This document shows, in pieces, positions 6,110 to 14,033 of a DNA stretch of 19,902 nucleotides (position 1 is the first letter of the stretch; each line of letters starts with the position of its first letter). Under the pieces are notes generated by a model, which saw nothing but the letters and a program-made list of their open reading frames with translations, had not been told where the DNA came from and made no database searches. The position numbers were made by a program, and so were the translations under genes. The DNA is from Bacillota bacterium (GTDB lineage Bacteria > Bacillota > Clostridia > Tissierellales > Sedimentibacteraceae). Where the stretch lies: positions 1 through 19,902 of the forward strand of contig JARBUP010000017.1 in assembly GCA_029239575.1 (NCBI GenBank), in the 5' to 3' direction.

Positions 6110-8728
6110 CTATTTACTTTGTTTTAGTTTACGGTAGTAAGTGTTTTCTAATGGATAATTGTACCTGAATATTCCATCTTTTTTATAATAAGCATTTTGA
6201 CAAGCTGGTGCACCCATAACAACTACAATTTCGCCAATTCCTTTAGCTCCATATGCAACTTCAGATTCATTTTTTTCAATTAAATGAATATCTATAGGAG
6301 GCATTTGATTTGCTTTAAAAATACCTAAAGTTCCAAGTTTAGCTTGTGGAACCCCATCTTTTAATGGGAAATCTTCTGTTAAGCCGTATCCTAATGCCAT
6401 AGCTACTCCACCTTCAATTTGTCCTGTTATAGAAAGAGGATTTATTGTTTTTCCTACATCATGAGCAGCTACAACTTTAACAACTTTTCCTTCTTTGTCT
6501 AAAACAAATAGCTGAGTTGCATATCCATAAGCAATATGACTTACTGGATTAGGTTTATCAGAACCTATTGGGTCAGTTTTAAAATCAAATTCACCAAAAT
6601 ATTCTTTATCATTTAGTTGTCTTAAAGTTTTGCCTAAGTCTAAATCAGTTTTTAATTGAAGTGCTGATTGACGTGCAGCTTCTCCTGCAAAAACAGTTTG
6701 ACGAGATGCTGTCGTAGTGCCAGAATCAGGTGTATATTTTGTATCAGGATGCTCTATAACTATTTTTTCAGGAGTTAAACCTGTTGTTTCACAAACTATT
6801 TGTAATAAAACTGTTTGGATGCCTTGACCAATAGCTCCTGCTGATGATCTTACGTGAACTTTTCCATCAATTATTTTTAAATTACAACGACCTGGATCAG
6901 GAATTCCAACTCCAATACCTGCATTTTTCATAGCAGATGCTATACCTACAAAATAATTTGGATCAGCTTCATATTTCTCAAAATCTTCTTTTACAGCTTC
7001 TAAAGTTTCAGCCATACCAGTGCCTTCATCTGCTAACTGTCCATTAGGAAGTGTTTGACCAGATCTTATAGCATTTTTATAACGGAATTCCCAACCTGAA
7101 ACTCCAACTTTTTCAGCTAATTCATTTATTAAACATTCTACTACAGCAGCAGACTGAGTTACACCAAAACCTCTAAATGCTCCAGCAGGAGGATTGTTTG
7201 TATAATATGCATTTCCTTCAACATCAACATTTTGATAGTTATATGGACCTCCAATATGTGTACATGCTCTTTGAAGAACAGGTCCACCTAATGATGCATA
7301 TGCTCCAGTATCAGAAGTAAGTCTTGCTTGTAAACCCTGAATTATACCATTTTCATCACAGCCAATTTTACAATAAATATCCATTGCATGACGTTTAGGA
7401 TGATAATTAATACTTTCCTGACGAGAGAATGTTACTTTAACAGGTTTTTTTGTTAGATAAGCACAAAGGGCAGCCTGATGCTGAACACTCATATCTTCTT
7501 TACCGCCAAAGCCTCCTCCAACTACAGCGCTTTGTATTCTAACTTTATCCATTGATATTCCAAGATATTCACTAATTTCATGATACTCATCGTAAATACC
7601 TTGACCGCCTGTAATAACTTTTATTCCATCACCATCTGGCAAACCAATAGCAGTTTCTGGCTCCATAAAAGCATGTTCAGTTGGAGGAACATGGAAATTA
7701 CCTTCAACTATATATTTAGATTTTCTAAACGCAGCATTAATATCACCACGTTTTACTTCTTCATGATCCAGTAAATTATTTTCCGGTATTCTAAATTTTC
7801 CAAATTGCATAAAACCTTCTCCATGAACTTGTGGAGCTCCTGGTAACATAGCTTCTTGTGGGCTTGTAACTGGTTTTAGCACTTCTATTTCTACTTCTAC
7901 TGCTTTTACAGCTTCATTTGCTTGTTCCATAGTCTCTGCAACAACCATTGCAATTGTATCGCCAATGCATTTAGTTTCTTCACCTATATCAATCATACCA
8001 GGCCAGTCTTTAGCTAAATGTCCAACATATCTGTTTCCAGGAATATCTTTAGCTGTGTATATTGCTACAACGCCTGGTAAGCTAAGAGCTTTTTCAATAT
8101 TTATTGAAAGCACTTTTGCACGTGCATGTTTGCTAAAAACATTTTTACCGTAAAGCATTCCTTCAAATTTATAATCATCTGCATATTTTGCAGTTCCTAA
8201 TGTTTTTGGAACAGCATCAACGCGGCATGTTTTTTCTCCTACTTTACCTGCTTGTTTAATTTCAGGTACTTCAGTATTATCTCTCAACATTTTTGCAGCT
8301 ATTAGTATACCATCTTCTATTTTGGTATATCCTGTACATCTACATATATTTGTTTTAATAGATTGTTTTACATCATCCCTTGTAGGATTTGGATTATTAT
8401 CAATTAAACATTTTCCACATACAAACATACCTGGAATACAAAATCCACATTGAACAGCACCTGCTGTTGCAAAAGCATATGAAAAAACATCTCTTTCCCT
8501 CTCTGTAAATCCTTCAATCGTTTGTATTTTCTTTCCTTCTAATTTTGAAAGCTTTTGAATACAAGCACGAGTTGTTTTACCATCAATTATAACAGTACAA
8601 GTTCCACATGCACCTTCTTTACATCCATTTTTAACAGATGTTATACCCAGATCATCTCTTAAATAATCCATTAAATTTTTATCAGTTCCTACTTGATACT
8701 CTTTGCTGTTTACATTTACCTTAAACAT
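6110..8728 (-). CDS. Selenium-dependent xanthine dehydrogenase (fused [2Fe-2S]-molybdopterin chain)
   Basis: This 872-residue molybdenum hydroxylase has an N-terminal plant-type [2Fe-2S] domain (Cys36, 41, 44, 56), a second [2Fe-2S] helical domain (Cys94, 97, 129, 131) and the molybdopterin domains from about residue 167. Residues matching bovine xanthine oxidase are visible: VVGGGFGGKE (Glu411, like Glu802), LQRA (Arg487, like Arg880), AFRGFG (Arg519) and KGIGE (Glu833, like catalytic Glu1261). Xanthine or a related oxopurine is thus a good substrate guess. Length matches the selenium-dependent XDH family; no FAD domain is present and no FAD subunit gene lies nearby. The cofactor likely needs MocA, YqeB and YqeC encoded downstream. 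'Selenium-dependent' means labile selenium; no selenocysteine UGA is involved. GAGAGGA precedes the ATG. Confidence 0.92.
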   Translation of the reverse strand: MFKVNVNSKEYQVGTDKNLMDYLRDDLGITSVKNGCKEGACGTCTVIIDGKTTRACIQKLSKLEGKKIQTIEGFTERERDVFSYAFATAGAVQCGFCIPGMFVCGKCLIDNNPNPTRDDVKQSIKTNICRCTGYTKIEDGILIAAKMLRDNTEVPEIKQAGKVGEKTCRVDAVPKTLGTAKYADDYKFEGMLYGKNVFSKHARAKVLSINIEKALSLPGVVAIYTAKDIPGNRYVGHLAKDWPGMIDIGEETKCIGDTIAMVVAETMEQANEAVKAVEVEIEVLKPVTSPQEAMLPGAPQVHGEGFMQFGKFRIPENNLLDHEEVKRGDINAAFRKSKYIVEGNFHVPPTEHAFMEPETAIGLPDGDGIKVITGGQGIYDEYHEISEYLGISMDKVRIQSAVVGGGFGGKEDMSVQHQAALCAYLTKKPVKVTFSRQESINYHPKRHAMDIYCKIGCDENGIIQGLQARLTSDTGAYASLGGPVLQRACTHIGGPYNYQNVDVEGNAYYTNNPPAGAFRGFGVTQSAAVVECLINELAEKVGVSGWEFRYKNAIRSGQTLPNGQLADEGTGMAETLEAVKEDFEKYEADPNYFVGIASAMKNAGIGVGIPDPGRCNLKIIDGKVHVRSSAGAIGQGIQTVLLQIVCETTGLTPEKIVIEHPDTKYTPDSGTTTASRQTVFAGEAARQSALQLKTDLDLGKTLRQLNDKEYFGEFDFKTDPIGSDKPNPVSHIAYGYATQLFVLDKEGKVVKVVAAHDVGKTINPLSITGQIEGGVAMALGYGLTEDFPLKDGVPQAKLGTLGIFKANQMPPIDIHLIEKNESEVAYGAKGIGEIVVVMGAPACQNAYYKKDGIFRYNYPLENTYYRKLKQSK

Positions 8729-8797
8729 TTGAAATCCTCTCTTTCATAAAAGAAATTTTCTATTTTCAGATTTTCATCATTTTTTAAAAGTATTTAA

Positions 8798-10168
8798 TTA
8801 ATTGTTAGCATTTCTTCGAAGAAAAATTCCATCACCTTTATTTGCAAGCAATTTATCATTATGAACTATAACATTTCCTCTTTGTATAGTAGTTTCAACT
8901 ACATAATTTACTTCTAATCCTTCATAAACAGAATAATCATTTGCGTTATGCCTGTTTTCAAATTTAATAGTTTCTTTTTTATTATTTACAACAATTAAAT
9001 CTGCATCCATTCCAACTTGAATTGTACCTTTTTTAGGATATAACCCAAAAATTTTAGCTGGTTTAGTAGCTAATTTATCTATAAGAATATTTATTGAAAT
9101 TCCTCTTTTAATTCCTTCTGTAAGAATTATTTCGATTCTTTCTTCTACACCAGGTGTACCACCTGGTGCAAGTCTAAAATCATGCTTTCCATTTAATTTT
9201 TCTTTTATGTAAAAAGGACAATGGTCAGTGGCAATTACATCAACATCATTATTTTCTATTGCCTTCCACAAAGCTTCCACATCTTCTGTTTTTCTTAATG
9301 GTGGAGCCATAATATATTTTAAACCTTCATTATTTTCTTTTTTATAACTTTCTTCTGTCAAAGTTAAATATTGTGTACATGTTTCACAATAAATATTTTT
9401 TACGCCTCTTTTTCTTGCAGAAATAATTTCATCAAGCCCTTTTTTAGTAGAAACATGAACGAAATAAAGTTTTGGATATCCTGCCATTTCGCTTAAGTAA
9501 ATCATTCTATTTATAGCTTCAGCTTCTGATGAATCAGGCCTTGAAAGGGCATGATAAATAGGATCAGTTTTGCCTGACTCAGCATAATATTTACTTAAAT
9601 ATTTAATTGCACCATCATTTTCTGCATGAACTGTAATAACTGCATTTAACTCTTTTGCTTTTATCAACACTTTTAAGATTTCTTCGTCATTTAGTTTATT
9701 GTCATAAGTCATATATATTTTATAACTCATTATGCCATCTTCAACTAAAAATTTCATCTCATTTAATGTTGCATCGCTTACATGTTGAAATACTCCATGA
9801 AAACTATAATCAACCACAGATTTTCCATCAGCTAATTCATGATATTTATTAATTTGATGTTGAAGCGAACATCCCTTTGGACCAAATGCTATATGGTCAA
9901 TTATTGTTGTTGTACCTCCATATGCTGCTGCCACTGTACCTGTATAAAAGTCATCTGCTGTAATATATTTACCTAAATCTAAATCCATATGTGTGTGAAC
10001 ATCAACACCACCTGGCAAAATCAACTTTCCTTTAACATCTATTATTTCATGATTACTATTAGATAAATTATTTCCTATTTCTTTTACTACTCCATTTTCA
10101 ATTAAAATATCAGCTTTAAAACTTCTTTGATTGTTATTAATCGTACCATTTATTAATAAAGTACCCAT
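8798..10168 (-). CDS. hyuA: Dihydropyrimidinase/hydantoinase-type cyclic amidohydrolase
   Basis: The 456-residue metal-dependent hydrolase shows the complete dihydropyrimidinase metal site: His58 and His60 in DVHTH, carboxylated Lys150 in SYKIYMTY, His181 in VHAEND, His238 in FVHVS and Asp315 in ATDHCPF. The family opens cyclic imides and ureides (dihydropyrimidines, hydantoins). In this cluster it is the counterpart of E. coli HyuA and probably opens a ring derived from a reduced purine; the natural substrate is not shown by sequence. AGGAGG lies nine bases before the ATG. It is followed 69 bases later by xdh and preceded by permease 2, with a weak hairpin (10209-10242) in between. Confidence 0.9.
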   Translation of the reverse strand: MGTLLINGTINNNQRSFKADILIENGVVKEIGNNLSNSNHEIIDVKGKLILPGGVDVHTHMDLDLGKYITADDFYTGTVAAAYGGTTTIIDHIAFGPKGCSLQHQINKYHELADGKSVVDYSFHGVFQHVSDATLNEMKFLVEDGIMSYKIYMTYDNKLNDEEILKVLIKAKELNAVITVHAENDGAIKYLSKYYAESGKTDPIYHALSRPDSSEAEAINRMIYLSEMAGYPKLYFVHVSTKKGLDEIISARKRGVKNIYCETCTQYLTLTEESYKKENNEGLKYIMAPPLRKTEDVEALWKAIENNDVDVIATDHCPFYIKEKLNGKHDFRLAPGGTPGVEERIEIILTEGIKRGISINILIDKLATKPAKIFGLYPKKGTIQVGMDADLIVVNNKKETIKFENRHNANDYSVYEGLEVNYVVETTIQRGNVIVHNDKLLANKGDGIFLRRNANN

Positions 10169-10208
10169 AATTTAATCCTCCTACTTGATAATATATAAAA
10201 CATATATA

Positions 10209-10242
10209 GTTTAACTAAAATAACATGTATTTTTTGTTAAAC
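10209..10242 (-). terminator. Weak hairpin between permease 2 and the hydantoinase gene
   Basis: Perfect 7-bp arms GTTTAAC/GTTAAAC (10209-10215/10236-10242) enclose a further A-U stem. It begins 13 bases after the permease 2 stop and is followed by TATATATGTTTTATAT on the minus strand. Only two G-C pairs are present, so read-through is likely. Confidence 0.35.
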
Positions 10243-10255
10243 ACAGCTAATTATA

Positions 10256-11617
10256 CTATTTTTTATCAAGTGCTTCTCTTTCAGCTTGTTCTTCAGCGAT
10301 TGTTTTCTTTGGTAAAATTATATTTAATATAAATACTACTGTTGTAGCAAGAACTACTGGAGAATCTGCAAAAACCATAGTAAACCATTCTGGGAAATAT
10401 TGAAGACCTTGTTCTGGAATTTGGGTTATACCCATTCCTAATGCTACTCCAAGTCCTACTATTGTTGTATGTCTTACAGACATTTCATCTCTTACTATTA
10501 ATCTAATACCAGTCATTGTAATTTGAGCAAATACTGATATTGTAGCTCCACCAATAACACATTGAGGAATAGATGTCATAACAGCAGCAAATTTTGGAAC
10601 TAAACCAGCTACAAATATCATGATTGCTGTTATTCTCATAACTTTTAAACTGACAACTTTAGTCATTGCAACAATTCCTACATTTTGACCATAAGTTGAA
10701 GTAGGAAGTGCTCCTATAAATGAACCTAAAATACTTGCAACTCCATTTACTTTAACTCCACCTGATATTTCATCATCAGTTGCTTCTCTATCCATACCAC
10801 CAACAGTAGTACCTGATATTTCACCAACTGCTTGCACTGAATTAACTATAAATAATACTGACATAGCTAAAACAGCTGCTAATGGAAACTCAAGTTTGTA
10901 TGGCATTATGGATGGTAATGTAAACCAGGAAGCTTCATATATAGCATTAAAGGATACGATACCAGCTTTTAAACTAACAACATACCCTACTATTATTCCA
11001 ACTAAAATCGCACAAAGTTTTAAATTTCCTTTTCCAAACATATTACAAATCAAAACTATTATCAATGTTAAAAAAGAAATTCCCCAATATAATAATTCGC
11101 CATATCTCGGGTCTGTAGCAGCAAAACCGCCTGCCATATAATTTAATGCTACATTATACAAAGAAAGTCCAACTGTAAATATTACAGTTCCTGAAACTAA
11201 TGGCGGAAAAAACTTTCTAATTTTTTTAATAAACATACCGACAATAAATGCAACTATTCCGCCTATTAATTGCGAACCAAGTATGGATCCAATTCCAAAC
11301 TCCACACCTACTGATAAAATTGTTGGAATATATGCAAAGCTAACTCCCATTATTATAGGTAATTTTGCACCAATTCTAAATATCGGAAATGACTGTAAAA
11401 ATGTTGCAATTGCAGCTATAAACATACCTGATTGCACGAGTTGTACACTTTGCTCCTGTGGTAAATTTATTGCATTTGCTAATACCAATGCTGGTAATAC
11501 ATTACCGACAACCATAGCTAAAAAATGTTGCAAGGACATTGGCATTGCTACCTTTAATTCTGGTTTACCATCTAAGTCAAAAAGCGAAGATTTTGGTGCT
11601 ATATCACTATTTATCAT
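10256..11617 (-). CDS. NCS2 family xanthine/urate-type permease 2
   Basis: This 453-residue multi-pass membrane protein is a close paralogue of permease 1, with the same motifs: GTTVGGMDREATDDEISGG, YGQNVGIVAMTK and CVIGGATISVFAQI. Gln311-Asn312 fits the oxopurine (xanthine/urate) branch of NCS2. The XanQ Glu272 and Asp304 positions are Gln262 and Asn291, as in permease 1; the XanQ Asp276 position is Glu266 here but Asp in permease 1, a possible specificity difference. CGGAGG five bases before the ATG makes the start at 11617 secure. It lies between ssnA (with a strong hairpin before it) and the hydantoinase gene, so it may be the first gene of a sub-operon. Confidence 0.9.
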   Translation of the reverse strand: MINSDIAPKSSLFDLDGKPELKVAMPMSLQHFLAMVVGNVLPALVLANAINLPQEQSVQLVQSGMFIAAIATFLQSFPIFRIGAKLPIIMGVSFAYIPTILSVGVEFGIGSILGSQLIGGIVAFIVGMFIKKIRKFFPPLVSGTVIFTVGLSLYNVALNYMAGGFAATDPRYGELLYWGISFLTLIIVLICNMFGKGNLKLCAILVGIIVGYVVSLKAGIVSFNAIYEASWFTLPSIMPYKLEFPLAAVLAMSVLFIVNSVQAVGEISGTTVGGMDREATDDEISGGVKVNGVASILGSFIGALPTSTYGQNVGIVAMTKVVSLKVMRITAIMIFVAGLVPKFAAVMTSIPQCVIGGATISVFAQITMTGIRLIVRDEMSVRHTTIVGLGVALGMGITQIPEQGLQYFPEWFTMVFADSPVVLATTVVFILNIILPKKTIAEEQAEREALDKK

Positions 11618-11641
11618 TTATTCCTCCGAAAACCAATTAAA

Positions 11642-11679
11642 CTACAATCAAGATTATAAATTTAAAATCTCGATTGTAG
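11642..11679 (-). terminator. Strong hairpin after ssnA
   Basis: Arms CTACAATC/GATTGTAG (11642-11649/11672-11679, 8 bp) continue after a single mismatch into AGATT/AATCT (11651-11655/11666-11670, 5 bp) around a ten-base loop. It starts 14 bases after the ssnA stop. The minus-strand tail is TTTAATTGGTTTTC, a broken U-run, so it may terminate partly or stabilise the upstream mRNA. Confidence 0.55.
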
Positions 11680-11693
11680 ATCATAATTTTTTA

Positions 11694-13016
11694 TTACATC
11701 AGTGGCCAAATTTCTTTTGTTCTTTCCCTTGATTGAGCCATGATTTCTTTTACATCAACTGTTAGAATTTCTTTATTTTTCATTATAAATTTTCCATTTA
11801 TAATATTATCATTCACTATTCTTCCTGAAAATCCAAAAAGTGCATGACCAAACCAGTTATCTTTATTCATTGGTGTTAATGGATCGTAATCCAATGTTAT
11901 TATATCAGCATATGCATTTTTTTCTATAACACCTAAATCATGATTATAATATTTTTTAAGAATTTTAGGATTATTTTCAAACTGCATTTTCTTAGTTGCC
12001 ATAAAACCAACTCCAGGAGTACACAACTGATGGTTTTGTAAAATATTTGCAACTTTCATAGATTCAAACATGTCATTTGTATATGCATCTGTTCCTAATC
12101 CAACTCTTAATCCTTGATTTAACATGGATACAACAGGAGGTGCTCCAACTGCATTATTCATGTTTGAAGCCGGATTATGGACTACGCTCGTGTCAGTTTC
12201 TTTTAATATTTCTATTTCACTTTGATTTGCATGAACACCATGAACTGCAATAGTTTGTTCACCTAATATACCAAAATCAAAAAGTCTTTCCACAACTCTT
12301 TTACCATATTTTCTTAAAGAATCATACTCGTCTTCAATTCCTTCTGCAACATGAACATGATATCCATTGCATATACCTTCCATAGCTTCTTTAACTTTAT
12401 ACATTGTTTCATTGCATAATGTAAAAGATGCATGCAAGCCAAAAAGTCCTTTTATTATATCATCATCATTTTTTCTACATTCTTTTATAAAGTTAATATT
12501 TTCCTGTATAGCTTTTTTAGTGATATCTTTTCCATCCCTGTCTGAAACTTCATAACAAAGAGATGTTCTAACACCTAACTTTTTTGCAGCTTCAGCGATA
12601 GTAAATAAACTTCCTTCTACTGAATTAGGACCTGAATGATGATCTATTAACGTAGTAACACCGTTTTGAATTGACTCTATATAAGTTGTGAAAGCATTGA
12701 GTTTTACATCTGCCAAAGTTAGCTTTCTATCTAAACTCCACCACAAATTTTCAAGTACTGTAAAAAAATCTGTAGTAGGTTTTGAAACAGACATTCCTCT
12801 TGCATAAGCACTGTATATATGACTGTGAGCACATATCATACCTGGCATTATTACTTTTCCTTTTACATCTATTACTTCCTCATCAGGATAGGAATTTTTT
12901 AAATGTTCAAAACTTCCAAAGTCTTCTATTAAATTCTCTTTAATAAGAACTGCACCATTTTCTAAAAAAGCATTAGATGAATTATTAGTAATTAATATAC
13001 CATTGCCTATAATCAT
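11694..13016 (-). CDS. ssnA: Selenium metabolism-linked amidohydrolase SsnA
   Basis: This is a 440-residue amidohydrolase of the SsnA type, related to chlorohydrolase/guanine deaminase proteins. It shows PGMICAHSHIYSAYARGM (metal His64 and His66), HVAEG, AVHGVHANQSE and GLGTDAYTNDMFES, the usual metal and catalytic positions of the family. The natural substrate of SsnA is not firmly established; an aminopurine or ring-opened ureide is a reasonable guess from context. I chose the ATG at 13016: GAGGAG lies seven bases upstream, whereas the ATG at 13031 overlaps the carbamate kinase stop and has its Shine-Dalgarno downstream. It follows carbamate kinase by 14 bases and is tightly coupled to it. 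Confidence 0.88.
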   Translation of the reverse strand: MIIGNGILITNNSSNAFLENGAVLIKENLIEDFGSFEHLKNSYPDEEVIDVKGKVIMPGMICAHSHIYSAYARGMSVSKPTTDFFTVLENLWWSLDRKLTLADVKLNAFTTYIESIQNGVTTLIDHHSGPNSVEGSLFTIAEAAKKLGVRTSLCYEVSDRDGKDITKKAIQENINFIKECRKNDDDIIKGLFGLHASFTLCNETMYKVKEAMEGICNGYHVHVAEGIEDEYDSLRKYGKRVVERLFDFGILGEQTIAVHGVHANQSEIEILKETDTSVVHNPASNMNNAVGAPPVVSMLNQGLRVGLGTDAYTNDMFESMKVANILQNHQLCTPGVGFMATKKMQFENNPKILKKYYNHDLGVIEKNAYADIITLDYDPLTPMNKDNWFGHALFGFSGRIVNDNIINGKFIMKNKEILTVDVKEIMAQSRERTKEIWPLM

Positions 13017-13030
13017 TTTTTCACTCCTCA

Positions 13031-13966
13031 TTATTTAAGACTAATTCTTGTTCCCGTCTTTCCTGCTAAACCATCAGCAGCTTTTTCTAATGATGTAATT
13101 AATGCACTACTTCCTTTTTTAGAACTAGCAAATTTAAGAGCTGCTTGAACTTTTGGAAGCATAGACCCTTCAGCAAATTCTTTATCAGCTATATATTTTT
13201 CAGCTGTTTCTGTAGTTAATTCTGATAACCACTCTTGTTCAGGTGTACCGAATTTTATTGCTACTTTTTCTACAGCTGTTAAAACAACAAAGCTGTCAGC
13301 ATCTATTTTTTCTGCTAATAAACTACTTGCAAAATCTTTATCTATAACTGCTCCAACACCTCTTAAGTGATTTCCTTCTCTAATAACAGGTATGCCACCA
13401 CCACCACAAGCAATAACTATTTCACCAGCTTCAAGAAGTGCTTTTATTGTTTCAATTTCAACTATATCCTGTGGTTTTGGAGATGCTACTACTCTTCTAT
13501 ATCCACGACCAGAATCTTCTATAATAATCATTCCTCTTGCACGACCTGCCTCTGCTTCTTGCTCTGTCATGAAAGGTCCTATTGGTTTTGTTGGTCTATC
13601 AAATGCTGTATCTTTTTCATCGACAACAACTTGAGTTATAATTGATGTTACAGATTTATTTATTCCTCTATTTAAAAGTTCTTCACGTAATGCATTTTGT
13701 AAATCATATCCGATATATGCCTGGCTCATAGCAACACACATTGATAAAGGCATAAATGGGAATTTCGAATCTACTTTGCCATATTCTGAAAATGCATTGT
13801 TTATCATTCCTACCTGTGGTCCATTTCCATGAGCAATAACAACTTCATAATTTGCTTCTACTAAATCAGCAATTGCTTTAGCAGTATATCTTACAGCATC
13901 CATTTGTTCTGCTAATGTGCTGCCTAATGCATTTCCGCCTAAAGCTATAACTATTTTCTTTTTCAT
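13031..13966 (-). CDS. arcC: Carbamate kinase (YqeA/ArcC type)
   Basis: The 311-residue amino-acid-kinase-fold enzyme begins MKKKIVIALGGNALG, the standard carbamate kinase N-terminus, and carries VIAHGNGPQVG, VVASPKPQDIVEI and IACGGGGIPVI. It converts carbamoyl phosphate and ADP to ATP, ammonia and CO2, the energy-conserving partner of the YgeW carbamoyltransferase. The start is odd: the homology-supported ATG at 13966 has no close Shine-Dalgarno. AGGAGG lies at 14005-14010, 38 bases upstream, with a 6-bp hairpin (13982-13987/13994-13999) between. An in-frame GTG at 14002 would add 12 residues but is only two bases from that Shine-Dalgarno. I prefer 13966 on family length. Confidence 0.9.
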   Translation of the reverse strand: MKKKIVIALGGNALGSTLAEQMDAVRYTAKAIADLVEANYEVVIAHGNGPQVGMINNAFSEYGKVDSKFPFMPLSMCVAMSQAYIGYDLQNALREELLNRGINKSVTSIITQVVVDEKDTAFDRPTKPIGPFMTEQEAEAGRARGMIIIEDSGRGYRRVVASPKPQDIVEIETIKALLEAGEIVIACGGGGIPVIREGNHLRGVGAVIDKDFASSLLAEKIDADSFVVLTAVEKVAIKFGTPEQEWLSELTTETAEKYIADKEFAEGSMLPKVQAALKFASSKKGSSALITSLEKAADGLAGKTGTRISLK

Positions 13967-14033
13967 AATTATCTTATAGCATGGTATTTCTTTATACCAC
14001 ACTGCCTCCTGTGTTTGTAGTTTTTATTTAATT

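Noticed and set aside
6110..8728. A selenocysteine codon in the selenium-dependent dehydrogenase
   Set aside because: The reading frame is continuous without internal UGA. This enzyme family uses labile selenium at the cofactor, not selenocysteine.
10896..11141. Plus-strand open frames opposite the permease, xdh, ygfK and carbamate kinase genes
   Set aside because: They are antisense shadows of well-conserved minus-strand genes and show no protein-family signal or suitable starts.
4255..11617. The two permease genes as an assembly duplication
   Set aside because: They differ throughout at the base and residue level and have different flanks and leaders, so they are true paralogues.
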